The notes under the pieces are model-generated. The model saw nothing but the letters and a program-made list of their open reading frames with translations, ran no database searches and was not told the origin of the DNA. Shown here in pieces: positions 29,574 through 38,119 of a DNA stretch of 64,000 nt; the first letter of the stretch is position 1; each line of letters opens with the position of its first letter. The translations under genes and the position numbers were made by a program. The DNA comes from Streptomyces halobius (GTDB lineage Bacteria > Actinomycetota > Actinomycetes > Streptomycetales > Streptomycetaceae): assembly GCF_023277745.1 (NCBI RefSeq), contig NZ_CP086322.1:6448001-6512000 (forward strand), given 5' to 3'.

Positions 29574-30419
29574 ATGTCCCGCCATGTCGCGATCGTCACC
29601 GATTCCACGGCCTACCTGCCGCGGGCGGCAATTGAGCGTCACCGCATCACGGTTGTGCCGCTGACCGTCGTCCTGGGGGACCAGGCACTCGAAGAGGGCA
29701 CCGAGATCTCCGCGAGATCCCTCGCCGAGGCGCTCCAGAAGCACCGGCCGGTGACGACCTCACGTCCCAGCCGCGCGACCTTCGAGGAGACCTATCGCGC
29801 GGTCGCCGCGGACGGCGCGCGCAGCATCATCTCCCTCCACCTCACCTCGGAGTTCTCCGGCACCTACGACGCGGCGGTGCTCGCGGCCAAGGACGCCCCG
29901 GTTCCGGTACGCGTCGTGGACACCGGAATGGTCGCGATGGCCCTCGGCTTCTGCGCCCTCGCCGCCGCGGAGACGGCGGAGGCCGGCGGGGACGTGGACG
30001 AGGCGGTGGCGGCCGCGGAGAAGCGTGCCTCCGGGACCTCCGCCTATTTCTACGTCGACACTCTGGACTATCTGCGGCGCGGTGGCCGGATAGGCGCTGC
30101 CCAGGCACTGCTGGGCTCGGCGCTCGCCGTCAAGCCGATCCTCCAACTGGCCGACGGGCGGATCGAATTGCGGGAGAAGGTCCGTACCGCGTCCAAGGCC
30201 ATCGCGCGGCTGGAGGAGATCGCCGCGGAACGGGCCGGGGAGGGGCAGGTCGATATCGCGGTGCACCATCTCGCGGCGGCGGAACGGGCGGACGCGCTGG
30301 CGCAGCGGTTGCGCGACCGGGTGCCGGGGCTGAACGAGCTGCATGTGAGCGAGGTGGGCGCGGTCATCGGCGCGCACACGGGGCCGGGGCTGCTGGGGGC
30401 CGTGGTGTCGCCGCGGTGA
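29574..30419 (+). CDS. DegV family fatty-acid-binding protein (FakB-like)
   Basis: At 281 residues this has full DegV length. The N-terminal VAIVTDSTAYLP, TTSRPSRATFEETY and the middle VDTGMVAMALGF are the family signatures. DegV proteins hold one fatty acid; in Firmicutes they present it to the FakA kinase. No fakA is in this window, so the partner is unknown. The protein is cytoplasmic with no signal peptide. It precedes the comEA-comEC unit but is separated by a 112-base gap containing two DnaA-box-like sites. Confidence 0.93.
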   Translation: MSRHVAIVTDSTAYLPRAAIERHRITVVPLTVVLGDQALEEGTEISARSLAEALQKHRPVTTSRPSRATFEETYRAVAADGARSIISLHLTSEFSGTYDAAVLAAKDAPVPVRVVDTGMVAMALGFCALAAAETAEAGGDVDEAVAAAEKRASGTSAYFYVDTLDYLRRGGRIGAAQALLGSALAVKPILQLADGRIELREKVRTASKAIARLEEIAAERAGEGQVDIAVHHLAAAERADALAQRLRDRVPGLNELHVSEVGAVIGAHTGPGLLGAVVSPR

Positions 30420-30453
30420 GAGGGCATGGCCGGCTGCCCCGTGGGTGAGGGAG

Positions 30454-30480
30454 TTATCCACAACTGGCGGGTTATCCACG
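30454..30480 (+). promoter_or_regulatory. Pair of DnaA-box-like sites before comEA
   Basis: TTATCCACA (30454-30462) and TTATCCACG (30472-30480) lie in the same orientation, 18 bases start to start. The first is a perfect consensus DnaA box. TTGACG follows at 30485-30490. A regulatory role for DnaA at comEA is an inference. Confidence 0.5.
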
Positions 30481-30531
30481 GGAATTGACGCTGATCGGCG
30501 GGATCGGCGTGCGGTGTTTAGCGTCGAGTGC

Positions 30532-31791
30532 ATGACTTCTCGATCAGGTTCTGTGGGGTCGCCGGGGGCGTTCGTCGCGTCGGGTTCGGTCGGTTCGTTG
30601 GCTTCGCCGGCTCCGTCTGCATCATCCGTCTCATCCGCGCTATCCGCCCTGTCCACTTCTTCCACCTCGTCTGCCTCATCCGCCTCGTTTCCTCCGTCCG
30701 CTGCGTCTCGCTCCTCGGCTCGGTCAGGTGGCGCGAGTGCCGGGCCTGGCCGGGCCGTCGGCTCCGACCCGCGCGTTCGGCATCGTCAGCGGGAGCGGGC
30801 GCGCCGGCTCCGGCTTGGGACGGGGCGTGCCGAGCGGCGCCGAGATGCCACGGAGGCGGTGCGGGCGCGGGCCGCCGCGCTCTTCGCGGAGGGGAGTGGC
30901 GGTGGGGAGGGGAGCGGCGGTCTCGGTGTCGGACCTGCCGTCCATGCCTCACCCGCCGCCTCCGCCGGCCCCGTCGGCCCTGTGGAGCCGCCCGATGTGC
31001 CCGAGCCACCGGAGCGGTCGCACAACCCGTCGGGTGCGCGGCGCTGGCGGCGAGCGCGGCTTGCGGTACGCGAACGGCTCCCGCTGTGGGTGCAGTTACG
31101 GTGCGGAACGGATCCCAAGGCGGTCGCCGCTCTGGTCGTGGTGCTCGTGGTGGCCGTGGGCTTCGCCGTCCACCACTTCTGGGCCGCGCGCCCCGAGCAG
31201 GTACGCGCCCCCGCGGCCGACCGCGGTGTGACGGCGCCTGGCCCCGACTCCCGGCAGCCCCCGCGGCTGTCGCCGTCACCGGTGTCGTCACCGGCCTCGG
31301 TGGCGAACGGTCCGCCGGGCGGCGCGGATCGGCGGCTGGTCGTCGATGTCACCGGCAAGGTCCGCAGGCCCGGCATTCACCGGCTGCCTCCGGGGTCCCG
31401 GGTCACCGATGCGCTACGGGCCGCGGGCGGTGTGCTGCGCGGTGCGAGCCTGCGGGGGCTGAACCGGGCGCGGCTGCTCGCCGACGGTGAGCAGATCGTG
31501 GTCGGGGCCGAAGGGGCGGTGGGGGCCGGTGCAAGTGGTGGTCAGGCCGCTGCCGGGAGCTCGGTCAACGGTGCGCCAGGCACCGGAGCCGGGCCGAGAG
31601 GTCCGGTGAGCCTCAGCACGGCGACCGAGCAGCAGCTGGACACCCTGCCCGGAGTGGGGCCCGTCCTCGCCCGGCACATCATCGAATTCCGCAGCCGGCA
31701 CGGCGGGTTCACATCCGTGGACCAGCTTCGTCAGGTGACCGGAATCGGTGATCGCCGGTTCGCCGAGCTGCGTCCCCTGGTGCAGCCATGA
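30532..31791 (+). CDS. comEA: ComEA-like DNA-binding competence protein with Ser-rich extension and TTA codon
   Basis: The protein has 419 residues. An unusual Ser/Ala-rich N-terminus covers residues 1-70. A basic region leads to one membrane helix at about 198-214 (VAALVVVLVVAVGFAVHHFW). An SLBB-like domain follows (about 268-325; VVDVTGKVRRPGIHRLPPGS), then tandem helix-hairpin-helix motifs at 359-419 (TLPGVGPVLARHIIEFR, VTGIGDRRFAELR) that bind double-stranded DNA outside the membrane. ComEA usually has about 200 residues, so this N-terminus is long. Leu189 is encoded by TTA (31096-31098), which in Streptomyces requires the bldA tRNA. The stop overlaps the comEC start (ATGA). Confidence 0.92.
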   Translation: MTSRSGSVGSPGAFVASGSVGSLASPAPSASSVSSALSALSTSSTSSASSASFPPSAASRSSARSGGASAGPGRAVGSDPRVRHRQRERARRLRLGTGRAERRRDATEAVRARAAALFAEGSGGGEGSGGLGVGPAVHASPAASAGPVGPVEPPDVPEPPERSHNPSGARRWRRARLAVRERLPLWVQLRCGTDPKAVAALVVVLVVAVGFAVHHFWAARPEQVRAPAADRGVTAPGPDSRQPPRLSPSPVSSPASVANGPPGGADRRLVVDVTGKVRRPGIHRLPPGSRVTDALRAAGGVLRGASLRGLNRARLLADGEQIVVGAEGAVGAGASGGQAAAGSSVNGAPGTGAGPRGPVSLSTATEQQLDTLPGVGPVLARHIIEFRSRHGGFTSVDQLRQVTGIGDRRFAELRPLVQP

Positions 31792-34643
31792 CCGCCACCC
31801 GCGCCACGGTGCACGCCTCGGCGACATCGCCTTACGGTGCCTCGGATCCGCGCCAGGAGGGCCCCGTCGATCTGCGGCTGATCGCGCCCGCGCTGGCGGC
31901 CTGGGCAGCCGCGGCGATCGCCCTGGGCGCCCCGGGCGGCGGGATTGCGGTGGCCTGTGCCGTAGCGGTCGTCCTGGCGGCCGTGGCGTGGCGCGTGGCT
32001 CGGCGCAGAGCGGAGTGTGCGGCGGTGCCCGAGGCGGCAGGCGTCGGGCAGGCGTCCGGGCCGCGGCGGCCCGCTGCTCCCCGCCTCTGGTCGGCCGGCG
32101 CGTTGGCCGCGATCGCGGCGGTGCTGCTCTGTGCCGCTGCGGGGGCCGCTTCCGCGGCGCTGCATGCGGCGGATCTGCGACGTGGACCGCTGCCCGCTTG
32201 GGCACAGCGGTACGCCCGGCTCACGGTCGAGCTGGAGGTGACCGGCGACCCACGGCTGACCCGGCCCAAGGTACGCGGGTCCCACCGGACGCCCCCGGCA
32301 CTGGTGTTCACCGCCGACGCCGTGCGCGTCACCGCTCCGGACGGCGTGGTGACGGCCGCTCGCACACCGGCCCTGGTCGTCGTACAGCAACGTGGAGGGA
32401 ACGGCGGGGGCACGCCGTCGAAGCCGGAGGCCGCGCCACAGGACCCGGGCCCCCGTGGCGAGGAGCGTGGCGGGCCTTCCCGGGGATGGCGCGGGTTGCT
32501 GCCGTCGACCCGCATCCGTGTGGTGGCCCGCGCCGCCCCGCCGATGTCGCCGGGCGACCAGGTGGCCGCGGTGCTCCGTGTCAGCGCCGACACGCCGCCG
32601 CTCACGGTCAGCCCGCCGTCCGTCCTGCAGCGGCTGGCCGGGAGTCTGCGCGCCGGGCTCCGGGAGGCCACCGAGGAGCTGAGCCCCGATGCCCGTGCGC
32701 TGCTGCCCGGACTCGTCGTCGGGGACACCTCCCGGGTGCCGCCGGACCTCGACGACGCCTTCCGCGCCACGGACCTGACGCATCTGCTGGCCGTCTCCGG
32801 CAGCAATCTGACCATTGTGCTCGCCCTGCTGATCGGCCCGCCCCATCTCGCGGTACGTTCCGAACGCCGCGGGCTGGCACCGCGCCTGGGCCTGTCGCTG
32901 CGCGGCACCGCCATGATCGGCGGTGCGCTCGCGCTCGTCTTCGTGGTGGTGTGCCGCCCGGACCCGAGCGTGCTGCGGGCCGCCGCCTGCGGGCTGATCA
33001 CGCTGCTCGCGATCGGCTCCGGCCGCCGCCGCTCGCTGCTTCCCGCGCTCGCCGCCGCCGTTCTGCTCCTCGTCCTGTACGATCCCTGGCTCGCGCGCAG
33101 TTATGGCTTCCTGCTCTCCGTACTGGCCACGGGCGCGCTGCTGCTGCTCGCCCCGCGCTGGAGTGCCGCTCTCCAGCGCCGCCGTATGCCGCCCCGTCTC
33201 GCCGAGGTGATCGCCGCTGCGGCCGCCGCGCAGGCGGTCTGCGCACCCGTTGGCGCGGTGATCGCCGCCCGGGTCGGGCTGGTCGCGGTGCCCTGCAACC
33301 TGCTGGCCGAGCTGGCCGTGGTCCCCGCGACCGTCCTCGGCTTCGCGGCCCTCGCCGTGGCCCCGGTTGCGCCACCGGTCGCCGAGGCGCTGGCTTGGTG
33401 CGCGGGCTGGCCCGCCGAGTGGATCGCCGGAATCGCCCGCACGGGGGCGGCGCTGCCGGGCGCGGAGTTGGGATGGCCGGGCGGCTGGGCGGGCGGGCTG
33501 CTGCTGGCGGCCGTCACCGTCGCCCTGGTGCTGGTGGGCCGAAGGCTGTTGCGCCGCCGGTGGTTGTGTGTGGTCTGTGTGCTGGCCCTGGTGGTGGCGA
33601 TCTGGCGCCCGCCCCCGGTTACCCGGGTTCTCACGGGATGGCCGCCGCCCGGGTGGCGGGCCGTGGTCTGCGATGTCGGGCAGGGGGACGGCCTGGTCCT
33701 GGCGGCCGGGGACGGTACGGCGCTGGTTGTCGACACCGGACCCGAGCCGCGCGCCATCGACCGCTGCCTCACCGATCTGGGCATCCGCCGTATCCCGCTC
33801 CTCGTCCTGACGCATTTTCACGCCGACCATGTGGACGGGCTTCCCGGCGCGCTCCGCGGCCGTTCGGTCGGTGCGATCGAGACCACGACCCTGCAAGAGC
33901 CCCCAGGACAGGTTGCGTTCGTACGCGCCACGGCCGCGGCCGCCCGGGTGCCGGTGATCCGCGCCGTATCGGGGGAACGGCGCCGTCTGGGACCGCTCAC
34001 CTGGGAAGTCCTCTGGCCGCCGCGCCCCCGCACGTCCGAGGTGTCGACGCCGTCCCCTCCCTCACCGGCCGACCACGGGCCCAACGACGCCAGCGTCACC
34101 CTGCTCGTCCGTACCGGTGGGCTCACCCTCCTGTTGCTCGGCGACCTTGAACCACCCGCCCAGCAAGCCCTGTTGGACACTCATCCGGAGCTGCCCGCCG
34201 TCGACGTCCTCAAGGTGGCGCACCACGGCTCCGCGTATCAGGACCCGGAGCTGATCCGCAGGCTGGCCCCGCGTCTGGCGCTGGTCTCGGCCGGTTCCGG
34301 TAACCCGTACGGTCATCCGGCGCCGCGCACCATCGGAGCGCTGCGCGCGCAGGGCGCCGGGGTGCTGCGCACCGACACCGATGGTGCCATCGCGGTGCTC
34401 GGCACCCGGGAGCGGCTCTCCGTGACGGTCAGCGGACGCCGGCGAGCCACCTGCCGCCGCGCCCGGGACCGCTGTGCGGCATCCCGTCGCCGCTCCCGGG
34501 CCCCGCCCCTTGGGCCCGGGGCCCGGCCGCCCGGAGTCCTGCCTCGGCGCTCCGCCCGGACCTGCCCCGGTGCCTCGCCCCGGTACTCCGCCCGGTGTCC
34601 GCCCGCGCCCCGTGAACCCGTCCCCGTACATCAGGGTCCGTAG
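31788..34643 (+). CDS. comEC: ComEC/Rec2 family DNA uptake channel with MBL domain
   Basis: This 951-residue integral membrane protein is the candidate channel for single-stranded DNA entry. The ComEC membrane core includes LLPGLVVGDTSRVPPDLDDA and the signature LTHLLAVSGSNLTI, followed by many helices up to about residue 605. The C-terminal metallo-beta-lactamase domain starts near AVVCDVGQGDGLVL and contains LVLTHFHADHVDGLPG, with KVAHHGSAYQ later. The ATG overlaps the comEA stop by four bases (ATGA), so the two are coupled. The last about 65 residues are a Pro/Arg-rich tail that looks non-conserved. Any bldA dependence of comEA would also affect this gene. Confidence 0.95.
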   Translation: MTATRATVHASATSPYGASDPRQEGPVDLRLIAPALAAWAAAAIALGAPGGGIAVACAVAVVLAAVAWRVARRRAECAAVPEAAGVGQASGPRRPAAPRLWSAGALAAIAAVLLCAAAGAASAALHAADLRRGPLPAWAQRYARLTVELEVTGDPRLTRPKVRGSHRTPPALVFTADAVRVTAPDGVVTAARTPALVVVQQRGGNGGGTPSKPEAAPQDPGPRGEERGGPSRGWRGLLPSTRIRVVARAAPPMSPGDQVAAVLRVSADTPPLTVSPPSVLQRLAGSLRAGLREATEELSPDARALLPGLVVGDTSRVPPDLDDAFRATDLTHLLAVSGSNLTIVLALLIGPPHLAVRSERRGLAPRLGLSLRGTAMIGGALALVFVVVCRPDPSVLRAAACGLITLLAIGSGRRRSLLPALAAAVLLLVLYDPWLARSYGFLLSVLATGALLLLAPRWSAALQRRRMPPRLAEVIAAAAAAQAVCAPVGAVIAARVGLVAVPCNLLAELAVVPATVLGFAALAVAPVAPPVAEALAWCAGWPAEWIAGIARTGAALPGAELGWPGGWAGGLLLAAVTVALVLVGRRLLRRRWLCVVCVLALVVAIWRPPPVTRVLTGWPPPGWRAVVCDVGQGDGLVLAAGDGTALVVDTGPEPRAIDRCLTDLGIRRIPLLVLTHFHADHVDGLPGALRGRSVGAIETTTLQEPPGQVAFVRATAAAARVPVIRAVSGERRRLGPLTWEVLWPPRPRTSEVSTPSPPSPADHGPNDASVTLLVRTGGLTLLLLGDLEPPAQQALLDTHPELPAVDVLKVAHHGSAYQDPELIRRLAPRLALVSAGSGNPYGHPAPRTIGALRAQGAGVLRTDTDGAIAVLGTRERLSVTVSGRRRATCRRARDRCAASRRRSRAPPLGPGARPPGVLPRRSARTCPGASPRYSARCPPAPREPVPVHQGP

Positions 34644-34752
34644 ACTCCAGGTGATGAGCATCAGTGATGAGGCCGAGTGGGGCCTGCGCTGAAGAACGGC
34701 CCCCACTGCACCCGATGCACCTGATGGACGCACACCTGAGAAAGGGCATGTG

Positions 34753-35622
34753 ATGGATGACACCGCCATCGATGCCTACCTGCACCGCATCGGCGCCGAC
34801 CGCCCGGCGTCCCCCGATGCCGAGGCGCTGCGCATGCTGCACCTGTGCCATCTGCGCAGCGTCCCCTTCGAGAACCTCTCCATCCACCTCGGTGAGGAGA
34901 TCGTGCTCGCGGAGCAGCCGCTGCTGGACAAGATCGTCGGCGCCCTGCGCGGTGGCTTCTGCTACGAGCTCAACGGCGCTTTCGCCGTCCTGCTCGGCGG
35001 CCTGGGCCATGCCGTCGAGCTGCTGTCCGCCAGGGTCTTCGGACCGGACGGCTGGGGCATCCCGTACGACCACCTCGCGCTGCGCGTGCACACGCCCGGT
35101 GGGCCGTGGCTCGCGGACGTCGGCTTCGGCAAGCACAGCCACTATCCGTTGCGCTTGGACAGCCGGGTCGATCAGCCCGATCCCGGCGGCGTCTTCCGCA
35201 TCGAGGAGACGCCCGACGGCGACCTCGACGTCCTCCGGGACGGCGCCCCGCAGTACCGCCTCGAACAACGGCCGCGCGCACTGGCCGACTTCGAGGCCGG
35301 CTGCTGGTGGCACCGCACCTCGCCCAGATCCCACTTCACCCGGTCCCTGATCTGCTCACGGCTGACGGAGACCGGCCGGATCACCCTCTCCGGCCGTAAG
35401 CTCGTGATCACCGGGGCGGACGGCGCGCGTGACGAACGGGAGCTGGACGAGCCGGAGCTCCTCCCCGCCTACCGGACCCATTTCGGCATCGCCGTGGACC
35501 GGATTCCGAGGCTGGGCCGGGCATCGGTGCCGGGCCGGACTCCGGTGCCGGGCCGGACTCCGGTGCCGGGCCGGTCACCGGCGTCGGGCGCACCCGGCCA
35601 ACGGCCACCGGCCGACCGCTAG
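34753..35622 (+). CDS. Arylamine N-acetyltransferase
   Basis: This enzyme transfers acetyl groups from acetyl-CoA to arylamines or hydrazines. The Cys-His-Asp triad is complete: C70 in RGGFCYELNGAF, H107 in YDHLALRVH and D122 in WLADVGFG, with spacing as in well-studied bacterial NATs. The catalytic domain ends by about residue 255. The remaining 34 residues contain a TPVPGR tandem repeat that the family lacks. I choose ATG 34753 (GTG 34750 is directly upstream); GAAAGGG precedes it. A tiny frame at 34654-34692, behind TAGACT, lies just upstream. Confidence 0.93.
   Translation: MDDTAIDAYLHRIGADRPASPDAEALRMLHLCHLRSVPFENLSIHLGEEIVLAEQPLLDKIVGALRGGFCYELNGAFAVLLGGLGHAVELLSARVFGPDGWGIPYDHLALRVHTPGGPWLADVGFGKHSHYPLRLDSRVDQPDPGGVFRIEETPDGDLDVLRDGAPQYRLEQRPRALADFEAGCWWHRTSPRSHFTRSLICSRLTETGRITLSGRKLVITGADGARDERELDEPELLPAYRTHFGIAVDRIPRLGRASVPGRTPVPGRTPVPGRSPASGAPGQRPPADR
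35524..35577 (+). repeat. 18-bp tandem repeat inside the NAT gene 3' end
   Basis: About three copies of an 18-base unit (TCCGGTGCCGGGCCGGAC) encode repeated hexapeptides TPVPGR near the C-terminus of the acetyltransferase. The in-frame period preserves the reading frame if copy number changes. Confidence 0.75.
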
Positions 35623-35724
35623 TCACCAGCCGCCGACCCCCGGCCGTTGGTCCCTGGCCGCCAGTAAGCAGCCCCCAGCCCCCAGTCATTGCTCGCCAGT
35701 CGCCGGCGGATGACCCTCGGCCGT

Positions 35725-35988
35725 TCACTCGGCTTCCCGCCACCCCTCGTGCTCCGCCGCGAGCTCGTCCAGCCGGCCCGGGTCGTAGGCGGCGTCCGAG
35801 TCCTCGAACACCACCAGCCACTGTGCGTCCTCAGCGTCGTCCTCGCCGGCCAGCGCGTCCCGTACCAACTGGGGTTCCTCGGCGAGGCCGAGCCGTTCCG
35901 TCAGTGTCTCGGACAGTTCCTCGGCCGCGTCGCGGTCGGGCAGCACCAGGACATGGCGCCGGTGTCGTACGTGTTGTGCATCGCTCAC
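35725..35988 (-). CDS. Small acidic conserved hypothetical protein (87 aa)
   Basis: GTG 35988 to the stop at 35725 encodes a protein with HRRHVLVLPDRDAAEELSET near the start and an acidic C-terminal half (GEDDAEDAQWLVVFEDSDAA). It is short and soluble, with no known motif. The size and sequence style match a conserved streptomycete protein convergent with the NAT gene and divergent from holA. GACAAT ends five bases before the GTG on its strand, again suggesting a leaderless start. Function unknown. Confidence 0.75.
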   Translation of the reverse strand: MSDAQHVRHRRHVLVLPDRDAAEELSETLTERLGLAEEPQLVRDALAGEDDAEDAQWLVVFEDSDAAYDPGRLDELAAEHEGWREAE

Positions 35989-36107
35989 CGGACCATTGTC
36001 CGACAGCGGGACGGCGGCCCTGGTGCGGGCCCCGAGCCGCGTCCCGACCGGGTCCCGGTGGCAGACCCGGACGGCGCTGTCGGTGGGGCGTGGGATGCTG
36101 GACCGCG

Positions 36108-37097
36108 ATGGCCAGGAAGACAGCTCACGACGACCCCCTTGCCCCCGTCACGATCGCGGTGGGTCAGGAAGACCTGCTGCTGGAGCGCGCCGTGCAGCAG
36201 GTGGTGGCGGCCGCCCGCGCGGCCGACGCGGACACCGACGTACGCGACCTCGCCTCCGACCAGCTGCAGCCCGGCACCCTCGCCGAGCTGACCAGCCCCT
36301 CGCTCTTCGCCGAGCGCAAGGTCGTGGTGGTGCGCGGCGCCCAGGACCTCTCCGCGGACACCATCAAGGACGTCAAGGCCTACCTCGGCTCGCCCGCCGA
36401 GGAGATCACCCTGGTACTGCTGCACGCCGGCGGCGCCAAGGGGAAGGGCCTGCTGGACGCAGCCCGTAAGGCCGGTGCGCGCGAGGTGGCCTGCCCCAAG
36501 ATGACGAAGCCGGCCGATCGACTGTCCTTTGTGCGGGGCGAGTTCCGCTCGCTGGGGCGCTCCGCGACGCCGGAGGCATGCCAGTCCCTGGTCGACGCGA
36601 TCGGCAGCGATCTGCGCGAGCTGGCCTCGGCGTGTGCGCAGCTGGTCGCCGATATCGAGGGCACCATCGACGAGGCCATGGTCGGGCGCTACTACACCGG
36701 CCGCGCCGAGGCGTCGAGCTTCACCGTCGCGGACCGCGCCGTGGAGGGCCGCGCCGCCGAGGCGCTGGAGGCGCTGCGCTGGGCGCTGTCCACCGGCGTC
36801 GCCCCCGTCATGATCACCAGCGCGCTCGCCCAGGGCGTCCGCGCCATCGGCAAGCTGGCCTCCGCCCCGCGCGGCGCCCGCCCCGGCGACCTCGCCCGCG
36901 ATCTGGGGATGCCGCCCTGGAAGATCGACCGGGTACGGCAGCAGATGCGCGGCTGGACGGCGGACGGTGTCGCGTCGGCGCTGATCGCGGTGGCCGAGGC
37001 CGACGCGGGCGTCAAGGGCGGCGGTGACGACCCCGAATACGCACTGGAGAAGGCCGTCGTGGCGATCGCCCGCGCGGCACGGTCCCGCTCCCGCTGA
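36108..37097 (+). CDS. holA: DNA polymerase III delta subunit
   Basis: This 329-residue clamp-loader subunit opens the beta clamp. The N-terminal domain includes VTIAVGQEDLLLERAVQQVV and FAERKVVVVRGAQDL. The middle carries PADRLSFVRGEFRSLGR, and the C-terminal collar domain includes ALRWALSTGVAPVMITSALA and LGMPPWKIDRVRQQMRGW, characteristic of HolA. The start is ATG 36108; the upstream frame is open but non-conserved. There is no clear ribosome-binding site, and GATGCT ends eight bases upstream. holA next to comEC and rpsT is the usual arrangement. Confidence 0.95.
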   Translation: MARKTAHDDPLAPVTIAVGQEDLLLERAVQQVVAAARAADADTDVRDLASDQLQPGTLAELTSPSLFAERKVVVVRGAQDLSADTIKDVKAYLGSPAEEITLVLLHAGGAKGKGLLDAARKAGAREVACPKMTKPADRLSFVRGEFRSLGRSATPEACQSLVDAIGSDLRELASACAQLVADIEGTIDEAMVGRYYTGRAEASSFTVADRAVEGRAAEALEALRWALSTGVAPVMITSALAQGVRAIGKLASAPRGARPGDLARDLGMPPWKIDRVRQQMRGWTADGVASALIAVAEADAGVKGGGDDPEYALEKAVVAIARAARSRSR

Positions 37098-37670
37098 GGC
37101 TGCCCGACGGGTCGGGTCCCGCCGCCCGCAGCCGGTGGACCACGCATCCGTACGGCACGCACCCGAGGGGCCGCACCCGTGCGGTACGTGCCCGTACGGA
37201 GTGAACCGCCACGCATCCGTGCGCCGCGTGCCCGTACGGATTTGCCCGCAGAGCAGCGGAAACGGGCAGAGCCAGCCCTACGGAAACCGGACTCCCCCAA
37301 GGGCTTTGCACGGAACCACCTCGGGTCGTTCCCCGCAGATCCCGAACGCCCCCACGGACCCTCGACACTCCCCGCGAACACCCACCCCAACCCGGCCCAC
37401 GAAGAACCCCGCCCAACGAAGAACCTTGCCCAACGAAAAAACCCCGCCCGCCCCCGGGGGCATGGGGGCGAAGGCGGGGCCTTCGTACAACGTATGCGGC
37501 TCCTGCGGCGGAATCCGCCGGCCGGGCCGAGTGCGCCGCACCCGCGTGGCGAACGCAGGCCGCGTGCGGCGCGGTGGTGCATCGATCGGGGAGCGGAGAG
37601 AGGGGCCGCTGGGTCCCCGACCGCGGAGGGTGGACCGGTAACGGTCCGGGCAATGCGGTCGGACGAAGGT
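37098..37670. other. 573-base gap with direct repeats and the rpsT terminator
   Basis: No gene is supported here. The left half has imperfect direct repeats (CGTGCCCGTACGGA at 37187-37200 and 37227-37240; ACGCATCCGT near 37142 and 37211). The middle has tandem CGAAGAACC..GCCCAA units (about 37400-37435). These run into the minus-strand terminator at 37436-37479. Confidence 0.6.
37436..37479 (-). terminator. Rho-independent terminator of rpsT
   Basis: On the minus strand CCCCGCC (37479-37473) pairs with GGCGGGG (37448-37442), with an inner C5/G5 pairing. Six consecutive T follow (37441-37436). It lies about 190 bases past the rpsT stop. This is one of the few hairpins in the window with a true U-tract. 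Confidence 0.75.
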
Positions 37671-37937
37671 TCAGCCCTTGAGGGAGGAGACCTTCTTGGC
37701 CAGCGCCGACTTCTTGTTGGCGGCGGCGTTCTTGTGAAGGACACCCTTGCTGACGGCCTTGTCGAGCTTCTTGGCGGCCTCGGCCTGGGCGGTGGTGGCC
37801 TTCTGCAGGTCGCCGGCCTCGACGGCCTCACGGGTGCGACGGATCGCGGTCTTCAGAGAGGACTTGACAGCCTTGTTGCGCTGACGAGCCTTCTCGTTGG
37901 TCTTGATCCGCTTCATCTGGGACTTGATGTTCGCCAC
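37671..37937 (-). CDS. rpsT: 30S ribosomal protein S20
   Basis: At 88 residues this has full bS20 length. It begins [20 protein letters not shown] and contains [17 protein letters not shown] and [19 protein letters not shown]. It binds 16S rRNA in the body of the small subunit. It is divergent from lepA, as in most actinobacteria. The start is ATG 37937 with AAAGGCTC nearby. Its leader crosses a zone of 15-16-bp direct repeats (37992-38062). S20 often autoregulates its own translation, but I cannot demonstrate a mimic site here. Confidence 0.98.
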   Translation of the reverse strand: MANIKSQMKRIKTNEKARQRNKAVKSSLKTAIRRTREAVEAGDLQKATTAQAEAAKKLDKAVSKGVLHKNAAANKKSALAKKVSSLKG

Positions 37938-37991
37938 GAAAGAGCCTTTTCAGGTTCGTTGGAGTTTCGAGTCGCGCCCCGTACCGGTCCT

Positions 37992-38062
37992 TTCCTTGAA
38001 GAACCGGTTCCTTGAAGAACCGGCCCCTTCGTCGGAGACCGGTCATTCGGAGACCGGTCCCT
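37992..38062. repeat. Two sets of short direct repeats in the rpsT leader region
   Basis: TTCCTTGAAGAACCGG is perfectly duplicated in tandem at 37992-38007 and 38008-38023. CGGAGACCGGTC follows twice, at 38033-38044 and 38048-38059. ACCGGT palindromes recur throughout. Confidence 0.85.
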
Positions 38063-38119
38063 ATTGAGAGAGGGCACGAAGCGCAGTGGTCCAGGCTACC
38101 AGCAGGGCTTACGGCCGCC

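Noticed and set aside
34654..34692. 12-codon frame behind TAGACT upstream of the acetyltransferase
   Set aside because: The geometry resembles a leaderless start, but there is no terminator or codon bias to suggest a leader function; noted within the NAT entry only.
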